This document shows, in pieces, positions 1 to 7,318 of a stretch of DNA of 64,000 nucleotides. The notes under the pieces were generated by a model. That model was not told the origin of the DNA. It made no database searches and saw only the letters and a list, made by a program, of their open reading frames with translations. The position numbers and the translations under genes are program-made. Each line of letters opens with the position of its first letter. Position 1 is the stretch's first letter. Source of the DNA: JAHJHG01 sp964463425 (GTDB taxonomy: Bacteria > Patescibacteriota > Microgenomatia > UBA8517); NCBI GenBank assembly GCA_964463425.1, contig CAYXBV010000001.1, positions 1 to 64,000 of the forward strand, written 5' to 3'.

Positions 1-2
1 CT

Positions 3-281
3 GGACACTATTTTATAGCAGATTGGGGTTGTGGAACGGATTGTGTGGGCTATGCCGTGATAGATGTAATATCAGGAGAGATAATTGAATATGTTAGTGC
101 TTCTGGAAATACGCATCTATATTTCTATACGGGAGGTAAATATTTTACATTGGACCCAGTATATGCTGGGTCAGAGAGAAATTACTATATGATAAATGAG
201 GACAATGAAGAAGAAGTTGAAGTTGTGGTTGCGTGTACGGAAGTAGCTGAAAATGGCATGTATGGAATTATAAAGGAATAA
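3..281 (+). CDS. hypothetical protein, 5' partial
   Basis: The frame is open from the window edge, so the gene begins outside the window; an internal GTG at 45 is a poorer choice because the residues before it already look like protein (HYFIADWGCGTDC). The pattern 'H-Y-x(3)-WGCGxDC' followed by 'xxxxDxxSG' resembles a family of small secreted or lipoprotein-like hypotheticals known to me only as uncharacterised. The C-terminal half is acidic (NEDNEEEVEVVV). No catalytic motif is recognised. It belongs to the cargo of the element that ends at the serine recombinase. Function unknown. Confidence 0.6.
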   Translation, partial: GHYFIADWGCGTDCVGYAVIDVISGEIIEYVSASGNTHLYFYTGGKYFTLDPVYAGSERNYYMINEDNEEEVEVVVACTEVAENGMYGIIKE

Positions 282-357
282 TAAGAAAAGTATTACAAGC
301 ACACCTAGAACATGTTGCTTATAGTTTGTGCTTAGATGTTCTACTAATACGATTATT

Positions 358-861
358 ATGAACGATATTCTTAAAAACATTGTTTCAAGAAGTAAGAAAA
401 TATACAAAAAAGCTGGATTGACAAATATTTTACTCGTCCTGCTCGTGTTAACAGTTTTTTATGGATTCTTTGGAGAAAACATTAAGGAGGCTTATGATAG
501 TGTGTATTCTTTTATGATTCACGAAGACACATATTATTTAGGCTATGACACTTATCTATGCAAGAAAATTGTCACGGAAGAATATGAGTCTGAGGAAGAG
601 CGTGAGGATTGCATTGAAAGATGGAGTTCTTTAAGTTTTTTATGTACCGGCAAACGTGTGACTGAAGAAATCGTAGAGCATGATTATATCAAACAGAAGA
701 GAACAAAATTGTTTGGAATTACGGTATCAAAAGACAAGAAATATAAAAGTTCAGACTTAGTGGGATATAGAAATAAATTTACGAATTGCGAATTCATAAA
801 GACTGTTAATATTACTCCCTCAAAAAAATTTCCTTCAGCAGTTAACCCGCTTCTCAAATAA
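358..861 (+). CDS. hypothetical membrane-anchored protein
   Basis: 167 residues. A GTG at 328 is possible, but the ATG at 358 gives a conventional N-terminus: a short basic segment, then one hydrophobic helix (about residues 24-42, ILLVLLVLTVFYGFF), then a soluble charged domain with several cysteines (about residues 60-100 and 145). This predicts a single-pass protein with the bulk of the chain on one face of the membrane. No family is recognised. It is cargo of the integrated element, between the partial gene at the window start and the ribbon-helix-helix gene. Confidence 0.5.
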   Translation: MNDILKNIVSRSKKIYKKAGLTNILLVLLVLTVFYGFFGENIKEAYDSVYSFMIHEDTYYLGYDTYLCKKIVTEEYESEEEREDCIERWSSLSFLCTGKRVTEEIVEHDYIKQKRTKLFGITVSKDKKYKSSDLVGYRNKFTNCEFIKTVNITPSKKFPSAVNPLLK

Positions 862-1274
862 TTTTAAAAATATAGATACAAAATGCTTGTTTAAATATAA
901 TATATAAAACCTTATTTTGTAGTTGCGTATGAGTATTAAAATATCTGATAGAATGAGACAGTACCATGAAAAACACCCCAGTCAATGGACATGGTCGTTT
1001 AGAAAAAGGATTAACAACTTCCTCATCTTCGTAGTCTTCAACTTTTAATATTATTGTCGTCATTGAACTTTCAGGTTTAATGTCCAAGTATCTGGACATA
1101 GCAATATCGGCTTTACAGTGAAAATCACAATACCAAGCATTTAGATAAGGGTAGGCGGGGTATTTCATTGAAGTAGTAGTAGGTTATTCAGGAAACACCC
1201 ATATATAAAATTTCGCTTTAGCCTCAAAAATTATCCAATTCTCCTGATCATGCTTATAGCTTATAAATAAGTAA
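862..1274 (-). other. intergenic stretch with a possibly decayed minus-strand reading frame
   Basis: No convincing intact gene lies in these 413 bases. On the minus strand one frame from about 1270 to 1000 reads like protein (for example NWIIFEAKAKFYIWVFPE, then CKADIAMSRYLDIKPE and KVEDYEDEEVVNPFSKRP) but is broken by a TAA near 1187 and loses protein-like composition after about 990. The surviving ATG-initiated frame is 854-1168. This could be a decayed gene inside the mobile element or chance in AT-rich DNA; I cannot decide from sequence alone. Confidence 0.2.
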
Positions 1275-1466
1275 ATGGAAACAAAGCTAGTTCGCATAGG
1301 AGAAACAACACATAAGTTAATCAAAATTTACTCTGCAAAAGAAGGAAAAAGTATAAAAGAGTTTGTAGAGAAAGCGTTGATTAAAAAATTGTTCTCGGAA
1401 AATGAAACATATCCTCTAAAAAAGAAAGGAAAGCATGATAAGTACAAGCAATCCAGCAAACAATAA
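1275..1466 (+). CDS. ribbon-helix-helix (Arc/CopG-like) small protein
   Basis: 63 residues. Residues 1-42 match the ribbon-helix-helix pattern: a short strand (TKLVRIGETTHKLIK), then two helices (YSAKEGKSIKEFVEKALIKKLF). The tail is Lys-rich. Such proteins bind DNA as dimers, usually as repressors of mobile elements or of toxin genes. It overlaps the following gene by 32 nt in another frame, which suggests co-expression. A role as the element's own regulator is inference. Confidence 0.6.
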   Translation: METKLVRIGETTHKLIKIYSAKEGKSIKEFVEKALIKKLFSENETYPLKKKGKHDKYKQSSKQ

Positions 1467-1980
1467 CCAATCTTGGTATTCAAAAGACTGTGAGGAGAGA
1501 GGTTTGTCGGCTGAGGACCAAAAGTATATATGGGAAAGCTTGCCGGATATAAGCACCGATACAAACAATACTAACACTAATACAAACAACAATGACAGTG
1601 TTAGTGGAAGTGTTAATGGTGGCAAGAAACTTAAAGAAAACATTAAGAAGCCTACTAGCAAAATACAAGCAATTTTGGATTTAAGGAAAGCTAACTATCT
1701 TACTTCACCAATAATTATATCTAATCACTTAATTCGTATTTTTGGTGTATGGACAGAAAAACCAGACCATTGGTTATATATAGCTCAACACTATACCCCA
1801 AAAACAATTAATTCCGTGATTTATCAGATGAATAAAGATGAAGAGCATGGAAATGTAACGCTCATGAATCCTGGAGCATATTTTACAAGCTTAATTAAAC
1901 ACAAACATAAGAGAAAAAGGTTTTATAACCTAATGAAACTTAAGAGAATGGAGAATTACAAAGTCAGTCATACAACATAG
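1435..1980 (+). CDS. hypothetical accessory protein with Asn/Thr-rich linker
   Basis: 181 residues; the ATG at 1435 follows an AAGGA ribosome site. Residues 40-60 are a low-complexity Thr/Asn/Ser linker (DTNNTNTNTNNNDS), between a polar N-terminus and a folded C-terminal half with aromatic and basic residues (TEKPDHWLYIAQHYTP, then NPGAYFTSLIKHKHKRKR). The 'PGAYF-x-x-L' stretch recalls C-terminal segments of replication-associated proteins on mobile elements, but that is only a resemblance. It overlaps the ribbon-helix-helix gene and precedes the recombinase, so it is probably element cargo. Confidence 0.5.
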   Translation: MISTSNPANNNQSWYSKDCEERGLSAEDQKYIWESLPDISTDTNNTNTNTNNNDSVSGSVNGGKKLKENIKKPTSKIQAILDLRKANYLTSPIIISNHLIRIFGVWTEKPDHWLYIAQHYTPKTINSVIYQMNKDEEHGNVTLMNPGAYFTSLIKHKHKRKRFYNLMKLKRMENYKVSHTT

Positions 1981-2020
1981 ATTGTGCGACTCAAAAAATA
2001 CTTAACAGGCATAACAAACA

Positions 2021-2230
2021 ATGAAAAAACAAGCAAAACATAATCCTATAACACCCAAAAACCATCTTTTGCCCGAAAAGGCATATGAAGAATATGAAGA
2101 AATATTCATAAATAAATTCGGATACAAACCGAAAAAAGATGAGCTAGTAAGAGGTGCAAATGACCTAATTAATCTATTTAGGCTAATTTCTGAACCTAAA
2201 GTTCGAACATCGTCCCGTCAGTCGGATTGA
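2021..2230 (+). CDS. small hypothetical protein upstream of recombinase
   Basis: 69 residues. The central helix-rich segment (EEYEEIFINKFGYKPKKDE, then ANDLINLFRLI) resembles small proteins often found directly before serine recombinases in Patescibacteria. It lies 23 nt before the recombinase start. It might act as an accessory factor for excision or only be a neighbour; nothing in the sequence decides this. Confidence 0.5.
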   Translation: MKKQAKHNPITPKNHLLPEKAYEEYEEIFINKFGYKPKKDELVRGANDLINLFRLISEPKVRTSSRQSD

Positions 2231-2253
2231 CATTAAGTATTATCTGAGCAAAT

Positions 2254-3843
2254 ATGAAAATAAGAGATTATAAAAAAACAAAAATAAAGAAAAATATGAG
2301 AAATAACTATTTGATTTATGCAAGAAAATCCAGCGAAGGGGAAGATAAGCAGGTAGAGTCATTGCCTTCACAACTCGAGGCTGCACAAGATCTCGCCAAT
2401 CAAAAAAGCCTAAATATAGTGAAACAATTTACGGAAAGTGCATCAGCAAAAGCACCAGGAAGAAAAGTATTTGGTGAACTATTAAACACAATAGATGAAA
2501 GAAATGACATTAAAGGCATAATATGCTGGAAACTAAACAGGCTTTTTAGAAACCCTGTAGATGAGGGACGAATTAGATGGCTTCTAGAAAGTAAAAAAAT
2601 TGACGAAATTGTTACGCCAACAAAAACATATAACGGATATGATTCGGATTTTCTAATGGCGATAGAGGGAGCACAGGCTCAAAGATTCATCAGAGATTTA
2701 AGAGAAGACACACAAAGAGGAATTAATAGAAAATTAGAAAAGGGGCATGCTCCCATACTCGCTCCAATAGGATATATAAACGACACTTTTAAAAAACAGG
2801 GAGAAAAAACAATTTCGCCTCATCCTGATTATTTTGATCTTGTTAAAGAGATATTTCGACTTGCATTATTGGGGCAGTTTTCTACAAATGCATTATATAA
2901 AAAAGCTAAAGACATGAGTATAAAAAACAACTGGGGGAGAGAAATTAGTAAAACCAGAATGTATGAAATGCTTAGAAGCCCCTTTTATTGCGGTAAGTTT
3001 ATTTATGCTGGGAAACTTTATCAAGGGGCACATAAAGAAATGATTAGCGTAGATGAGTTTGATACTTTACAGGAAATATTAGACAACAAAACGACAACCA
3101 AGAAAACAACATTAGACTTTTTGTTAAGAGGTTTTATTAAATGTGGATATTGCAATTATCAGATAGTCGGTGAGCGGCACATAAAGAAATCGGGGTTAGT
3201 CTTTGATTACTACACATGCTCTATGAGAAAAAAAGATAAACAATGCATACAACCTTATGTGAAAACGGAAATATTAGAAGAGCAATTTGTTAACTATCTT
3301 AAAAAGATAAAGCTATCTAAATCTTTTGTAAGTTGGGCAATCAAATGGCTAAACAATGCTGAAAAACAAGATAATATCGTGAGGAAAAAACAACTTGAAA
3401 ATCATACAAAAGAGTACGAAAAACTAGGAAAACAAATCAATAAACTAATGGATATGCATACGAATAACCTAATCGGTTATGATGAATATACAGACCATAA
3501 ACAACGATATATACAAAAAAGAGTGGAATTAAACAAAAAAATTAAGAACTTTGATAAAGATTGGCAAGAATGGACTAATCTCTCAATAGAAACATTCAAA
3601 TTCGTATCAGAAGCACAAGACAAATGGAAAAATGGAACATTTCATGACAAGCAGCTAATTCTTAGCATTACTGGTTCGAACTTTGTTCTCAAGGATAAAA
3701 AACTCACTATTCAGCCAAAAACTCCGTTTTTAATCATAGAAAAAGCACTTAAGAACTATAAACATGGAAGCGTTGGCTCGAACCCTGTACTCGATCCTAA
3801 CGCAGGCGTAGCAGATTATGGAGGTACGGTCTTGGGTGACTGA
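2254..3843 (+). CDS. large serine recombinase (integrase of the element)
   Basis: 529 residues. Residues 18-160 are the resolvase-type catalytic domain: YARKSSEGEDKQ carries the nucleophile serine (S26 by the R-x-S pattern), and KLNRLFRNPVDEGR is the conserved arginine-rich segment. A recombinase domain follows (RSPFYCGKFIYAG), then a zinc ribbon with CGYC and a later Cys pair near residues 299-330, and a long coiled coil (about 360-440). These proteins cut and join attachment sites by a serine-DNA intermediate. ATG codons at 2254 and 2296 are both possible; 2296 gives the more usual family N-terminus. The last nine bases overlap the 3' end of tRNA-His on the other strand, so the element probably ends at or near this tRNA. 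Confidence 0.93.
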   Translation: MKIRDYKKTKIKKNMRNNYLIYARKSSEGEDKQVESLPSQLEAAQDLANQKSLNIVKQFTESASAKAPGRKVFGELLNTIDERNDIKGIICWKLNRLFRNPVDEGRIRWLLESKKIDEIVTPTKTYNGYDSDFLMAIEGAQAQRFIRDLREDTQRGINRKLEKGHAPILAPIGYINDTFKKQGEKTISPHPDYFDLVKEIFRLALLGQFSTNALYKKAKDMSIKNNWGREISKTRMYEMLRSPFYCGKFIYAGKLYQGAHKEMISVDEFDTLQEILDNKTTTKKTTLDFLLRGFIKCGYCNYQIVGERHIKKSGLVFDYYTCSMRKKDKQCIQPYVKTEILEEQFVNYLKKIKLSKSFVSWAIKWLNNAEKQDNIVRKKQLENHTKEYEKLGKQINKLMDMHTNNLIGYDEYTDHKQRYIQKRVELNKKIKNFDKDWQEWTNLSIETFKFVSEAQDKWKNGTFHDKQLILSITGSNFVLKDKKLTIQPKTPFLIIEKALKNYKHGSVGSNPVLDPNAGVADYGGTVLGD

Positions 3844-3907
3844 CGGGGATCGAACCCGCAACCTTCTGTTCCACAAACAGATGCTCTACCATTGAGCTAC
3901 AGCCACC
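3835..3907 (-). tRNA. tRNA-His (GTG)
   Basis: A cloverleaf folds on the minus strand. Anticodon stem TCTGT/ACAGA encloses loop TTGTGGA, giving anticodon GTG. The extra 5' G (position -1) opposite discriminator C73 is the identity mark of tRNA-His. CCA is not encoded. The 3' end overlaps the serine recombinase reading frame. Confidence 0.93.
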
Positions 3908-3920
3908 ATATTCTCTTTTG

Positions 3921-3994
3921 AGCGGGAGAAGGGTCTCGAACCCTCGACCTTCAGTTTGGAAAACTGATGCTCTAACCAACTGAGCTACTCCCGC
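3921..3994 (-). tRNA. tRNA-Gly (TCC)
   Basis: Cloverleaf on the minus strand: acceptor GCGGGAG/CTCCCGC with discriminator T, anticodon loop TTTCCAA giving TCC. CCA is not encoded. It is the second of four tandem minus-strand tRNAs. Confidence 0.93.
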
Positions 3995-4001
3995 ATATGT
4001 G

Positions 4002-4074
4002 TCGGAGTGCCCGGACTCGAACCGGGGGCCTCCTCGTCCCAAACGAGGCGCGCTACCAACTGCGCCACACTCCG
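4002..4074 (-). tRNA. tRNA-Pro (TGG)
   Basis: Cloverleaf on the minus strand: acceptor CGGAGTG/CACTCCG (the C1-G72 pair is typical of bacterial tRNA-Pro), anticodon stem CCTCG/CGAGG, loop TTTGGGA giving TGG, discriminator A. CCA is not encoded. Confidence 0.93.
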
Positions 4075-4080
4075 TCCTAG

Positions 4081-4165
4081 TGCCGAGAGAGGGACTCGAA
4101 CCCACACGGCCCTATTGGGCCACAGGATTTTAAGTCCTGCGCGTATACCATTCCGCCACCTCGGC
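4081..4165 (-). tRNA. tRNA-Leu (TAA)
   Basis: Class II tRNA on the minus strand with a long variable arm. Acceptor GCCGAGG/TCTCGGC, anticodon stem CAGGA/TCCTG with loop CTTAAAA giving TAA, discriminator A. Confidence 0.93.
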
Positions 4166-4239
4166 ATATTCTATCCCCATTTAGCATTCTTGGGAATGTG
4201 TATATTTTACTATTTTGATCAATACCTAGCAAATATGAG

Positions 4240-4695
4240 ATGAAATTGACAACCCAAAGAGTATCTCGTAACCTTAAAATAGAGGATGTGATTACTTTGG
4301 AAAATCGTTTGTTATACATATTTTTCTGGCCTTTACTTCTTTTTCTAGCTGCGTCTATTTTTACGACAGATGTTGTTTTGGGAACCTATCGATTTGCAAC
4401 ATTTGAGGCAGTTGCTTATTCAGGCTTTTGGATTACTTTTCTAGCTTGGGTGGTTTGGGATTTCGTCAAGGCTAGGGGAGTAAGCATAAATAACAACATC
4501 CTAAAAATCGTATTTCTTTGGCTTGCAAATTCATCTGCAGTTTGGATTGTCGCTAGGTTTGCAAATCTAACAGGATTAGGTATCTCTAATTTTCGATGGG
4601 CATTACTTTTAGGTCTTATTGTCGCCCTAGCTCAAGGTACCGTTTGGGCTAACGCCAAAAAAGCAAAGAAAAGAAAAAAATTGCTGGACCAATAA
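4240..4695 (+). CDS. hypothetical multi-pass membrane protein
   Basis: 151 residues with about four hydrophobic segments (near residues 27-47, 58-77, 86-106 and 118-134) and a basic C-terminal tail (KKAKKRKK) predicted to face the cytoplasm. No family is recognised. The next gene starts 3 nt after its stop, so the two are very probably co-transcribed and may work together. It lies between two tRNA groups beside the mobile element, a common place for acquired genes. Confidence 0.6.
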   Translation: MKLTTQRVSRNLKIEDVITLENRLLYIFFWPLLLFLAASIFTTDVVLGTYRFATFEAVAYSGFWITFLAWVVWDFVKARGVSINNNILKIVFLWLANSSAVWIVARFANLTGLGISNFRWALLLGLIVALAQGTVWANAKKAKKRKKLLDQ

Positions 4696-4698
4696 AGT

Positions 4699-5643
4699 AT
4701 GGATACTGCCACTGAAACACAAGAAAAGCGTGTTGATGTAGATTTTACATCTATCACGACCGCTCCAGAGATAGTTCATCCGAACGATGCTGAGATAATC
4801 TGTCACAAAATTATCGACAATCTTCCCAAAAAACGAAGAGGGGAAGTAACTAATGATTTTATTGAGCATCTTCAACAAAAAAAAGATCAATACAAAATAT
4901 TACGATCTTTTTATGCATTCGAGAGAGCTGGCAAGCGAGTCCCCAAACAAAAAGAAGAAGAACTAAGAAAGAGTGACTTGTCTACAGATAATGTAACAGA
5001 AAACGAGGCTATATTGTCAGCAGGACTATATAGTTCTTTGGCTTTAACATATCAATTGATTGACCAAACAGATCCGATGAAAATTAACGGATCAGGATAT
5101 CGAAAAGAAGCTTCGTATGTAACTCTTGGGGCAAAAGTGAATGTGATTTTTACCAAGTTTTTTATCGATATTAATGAAAGATTTGGAACTAGCGAAAAAC
5201 AACTTGAATCTATTTTTGAAACTGTATTTGATCAATCTTCGCTTAACGAAGACTTAAAGCTAAGAAATTTACGAGGAGTTAAAAAAGGAATACACGCCGC
5301 TCTTAAGGCGTACCTGTATCTTTCTGAGGCGAATCAGGGCTGGAGCGTGTCAACGCCCGAAGTGGCTTTAGATCGAGATCACGGTGTTGATTTAGTTGCC
5401 ATAAACAAAAAATCAGGAGAAATAAATTACTATCAAATTAAAGGTGTTGATGAAGAGGCAGTGAAAGTTCTAGATATTACTAGTTCTGACAAGATGGAGA
5501 CTGTAAGAAGCAATCTGGTTCTTTCCCCTAAGAAAAGTAACCGCTCCCATCTGCGATCTTTAGGAAGCATTTTTGATTATACTCTCAACCTAAGAAGACA
5601 AGGAGAAGAGGCAAATGCATATTGGATGGAAGTCCCCGTTTGA
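4699..5643 (+). CDS. hypothetical protein with PD-(D/E)XK nuclease-like C-terminal domain
   Basis: 314 residues. The N-terminal two thirds are helical and charged with no recognised domain. Residues 197-250 look like a restriction-endonuclease fold: a helix (GIHAALKAYLYL), then E221 (TPEVALD), D231 in HGVDLVAIN, and Q246-x-K248 in YYQIKG, an E...D...QxK arrangement like the PD-(D/E)XK active site. Such domains cut nucleic acids in restriction, repair or defence proteins. Paired 3 nt downstream of a membrane protein gene. Nuclease activity is inference from motif spacing. Confidence 0.6.
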   Translation: MDTATETQEKRVDVDFTSITTAPEIVHPNDAEIICHKIIDNLPKKRRGEVTNDFIEHLQQKKDQYKILRSFYAFERAGKRVPKQKEEELRKSDLSTDNVTENEAILSAGLYSSLALTYQLIDQTDPMKINGSGYRKEASYVTLGAKVNVIFTKFFIDINERFGTSEKQLESIFETVFDQSSLNEDLKLRNLRGVKKGIHAALKAYLYLSEANQGWSVSTPEVALDRDHGVDLVAINKKSGEINYYQIKGVDEEAVKVLDITSSDKMETVRSNLVLSPKKSNRSHLRSLGSIFDYTLNLRRQGEEANAYWMEVPV

Positions 5644-5647
5644 ACTC

Positions 5648-5690
5648 AAAAAAAAGACCCCACACTTTTTAGCTGTTGCTAAGTGTGGGG
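5648..5690 (-). terminator. Rho-independent terminator (minus strand)
   Basis: A perfect 10-bp inverted repeat, CCCCACACTT (5658-5667) and AAGTGTGGGG (5681-5690), is followed on the minus strand by TCTTTTTTTT. It suits termination of the minus-strand gene ending at 5745 and may also work weakly for the plus-strand pair ending at 5643. Confidence 0.8.
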
Positions 5691-5744
5691 GTATTGATTA
5701 AAAACTCTTTATAAAGCTTGGTTACCTAATGGTTACCTTTTTAA

Positions 5745-6524
5745 TTATCCGACTCGATAAACACATTCCAGAGCTGATGAAATGCCGACCTTAAAAAAGG
5801 CGTCGTCTTCCGCTTTGCTAAAGAATATCCCCAATTCAGAATCGACATGAAGACAAGTACGGTCGCCATCTATGACCCTATCTGCACACCGGACAGGAGA
5901 TGTAACGAAAAGATATTCGTTATTAATCTCTACCATAAGTGTAATCATGAAGGCCAATACACAAGCGCGGGGAATATATTCTTCTTCGGATAACATGGAT
6001 AATTGTTGTTCATAGGTTCGTTGTTCAGATTTAGGCACAACCCCTTTTCGAACCAAATACCACTTCATATCCAAACATTCTGTGTTTATAAAAAGATCGT
6101 CTTTTGACCAACGTGTTTTTGAATGCCTCCATAAAGAAGGTGATATTTCACGCATCCGTCTGATTGCGAGGTAGTCACCTAAAAACAATATGTGGGTATC
6201 TTTGTAACACTCGAGAGTTTCTTCAGAAAAAGGAACATTATCACAATTGCGATAATAACCCCTTTCAATAGGGAGCTTAAAAACTTTGGTTAGCTCCATT
6301 TTGCCAAAGAAGTTTTTCCCCATAATTTCTCGGGCTTTTGCTTGACTTGGAGTATCACGATAAGGCTCAGCCTTAATAATATTCATTAAGTTTTTTGCTA
6401 ATGCATTACCGGGGCTTTCAATTACTTCTTGGATACCCAGGGCTCCTAATCCTGCCTCTTCTAGTTTTAATAAAAGTTCATGTGCTTGGTGAATTGATAC
6501 TGGTCGGCTCACGGTATTACCCAT
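5745..6524 (-). CDS. conserved Patescibacteria hypothetical protein ('GKNFFG' family)
   Basis: 259 residues. The start is the ATG at 6524, not the one at 6539, because GGAGG lies 6 nt before it. The core AREIMGKNFFG...PFSEETLECYKDTHILFLG matches a family I recall as widespread and uncharacterised in Patescibacteria, usually near mobile or tRNA regions. The protein is soluble with a few cysteines and no recognised catalytic motif. Monocistronic, with a strong terminator behind it. Confidence 0.8.
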   Translation of the reverse strand: MGNTVSRPVSIHQAHELLLKLEEAGLGALGIQEVIESPGNALAKNLMNIIKAEPYRDTPSQAKAREIMGKNFFGKMELTKVFKLPIERGYYRNCDNVPFSEETLECYKDTHILFLGDYLAIRRMREISPSLWRHSKTRWSKDDLFINTECLDMKWYLVRKGVVPKSEQRTYEQQLSMLSEEEYIPRACVLAFMITLMVEINNEYLFVTSPVRCADRVIDGDRTCLHVDSELGIFFSKAEDDAFFKVGISSALECVYRVG

Positions 6525-6558
6525 CGCATACCTCCACAATACTTTCCGATACCCTCAG

Positions 6559-6593
6559 AACATTAGGGCGCATCTCTTTATGAGACGAGCATT
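6559..6593. repeat. 35-nt element shared with the leader at 18239
   Basis: The plus strand reads ACATT-A-GGGCG-CA-T-CTCTTTATGAG-AC-GAGC-ATT. It aligns with 18239-18275 at roughly 30 of 36 positions, including an identical 11-mer CTCTTTATGAG that can form a small hairpin. Here it lies in the 5' leader of the minus-strand gene ending at 5745, in the opposite orientation to that gene; at 18239 it is in the same orientation as its gene. Role unknown. Confidence 0.4.
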
Positions 6594-6711
6594 TAAGAAA
6601 CCTCGTATGTAGATTTCCAAAAGCCTCGCCTCATAATCAACTATTAATGTACAATTACGCCTGTAGTTTATTACTTTATGAAGTGGTTTACAATATTTTG
6701 AAGAATCTGTG

Positions 6712-6785
6712 TGCGCCTGGGAGGAGTCGAACCTCCATGATTCTCGTTCCGAAGACGAGTGCCTTATCCGTTAGACCACAGGCGC
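6712..6785 (-). tRNA. tRNA-Arg (TCG)
   Basis: Cloverleaf on the minus strand: acceptor GCGCCTG/CAGGCGC, anticodon stem CTCGT/ACGAG with loop CTTCGGA giving TCG, discriminator A. The 5' end overlaps the last 15 nt of the upstream HNH gene on the same strand. Confidence 0.93.
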
Positions 6786-7220
6786 ATATGATAGCTTCCA
6801 GCTTTTTCTTTCCTTCTCTGTTTTTCTTCGATGACAGTTTGCGCACCTCACGTCGCATTTGGAAATCTCCTTAATCAATTGCTCTAGAGACCCCGTGTTT
6901 CGTATTATACGACCTACATCCCCACTTTTGCTACTTTTGTCTCTGTGATCAAATTCTAATACCAAAATATCAGTTTCTCCGCAATCTACGCAAGGATGAG
7001 TTGTTAAATAAGACCATATGTATTTGCGCGCTCTTTGTCGAAGTTTTAGATTTCTCATTTGAGCTTTTTTTATATAATATTGGCGATTGTTTTTATAATG
7101 ATCCCTAATATATTCTCGTGAACAATTTTTACAATATGGCCCTCGTCTTACATTTTTTACCTTCCAATTAAAATCGGCTACAGGCAATATTTGATTACAT
7201 CTAATACACTTCTTTGTCAT
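6771..7220 (-). CDS. HNH-type zinc-binding nuclease-like protein
   Basis: 149 residues. The N-terminus carries two Cys pairs (KKCIRCNQ, YCKNCSRE), a zinc-binding knuckle that recurs in phage and mobile HNH proteins. The C-terminal half is an HNH module: CVDCG at about residue 92, FDHRD at about 105, and CANCHRRKT near 130. Such proteins are DNA nucleases, often homing or phage-associated. The reading frame stops inside the D-arm of tRNA-Arg on the same strand. It is divergent from the DRG GTPase gene. Confidence 0.8.
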   Translation of the reverse strand: MTKKCIRCNQILPVADFNWKVKNVRRGPYCKNCSREYIRDHYKNNRQYYIKKAQMRNLKLRQRARKYIWSYLTTHPCVDCGETDILVLEFDHRDKSSKSGDVGRIIRNTGSLEQLIKEISKCDVRCANCHRRKTEKERKSWKLSYAPVV

Positions 7221-7281
7221 AATCTTAGTGTAATTTATAATACTTCGAAATCAAATAGCTTTTCGAAACTTTTTATTAGTC

Positions 7282-7311
7282 TTAACTTGAGCATGATTTA
7301 GGCTGTATAAT
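7282..7311 (+). promoter_or_regulatory. promoter, predicted leaderless
   Basis: A perfect TATAAT (7306-7311) ends 7 nt before the GTPase ATG at 7319, with a weak -35 TTAACT (7282-7287) at 18-nt spacing. The expected transcription start coincides with the start codon. Confidence 0.5.
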
Positions 7312-7318
7312 AGTGTTT

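Noticed and set aside
3797..4167. Long minus-strand reading frames across the tRNA cluster, rich in 'GFES'/'GSIPVS'-type strings
   Set aside because: These are the familiar translations of tRNA T-arms; the four tRNAs fully explain the sequence. The same applies to frames at 8394-8660 and 10208-10601.
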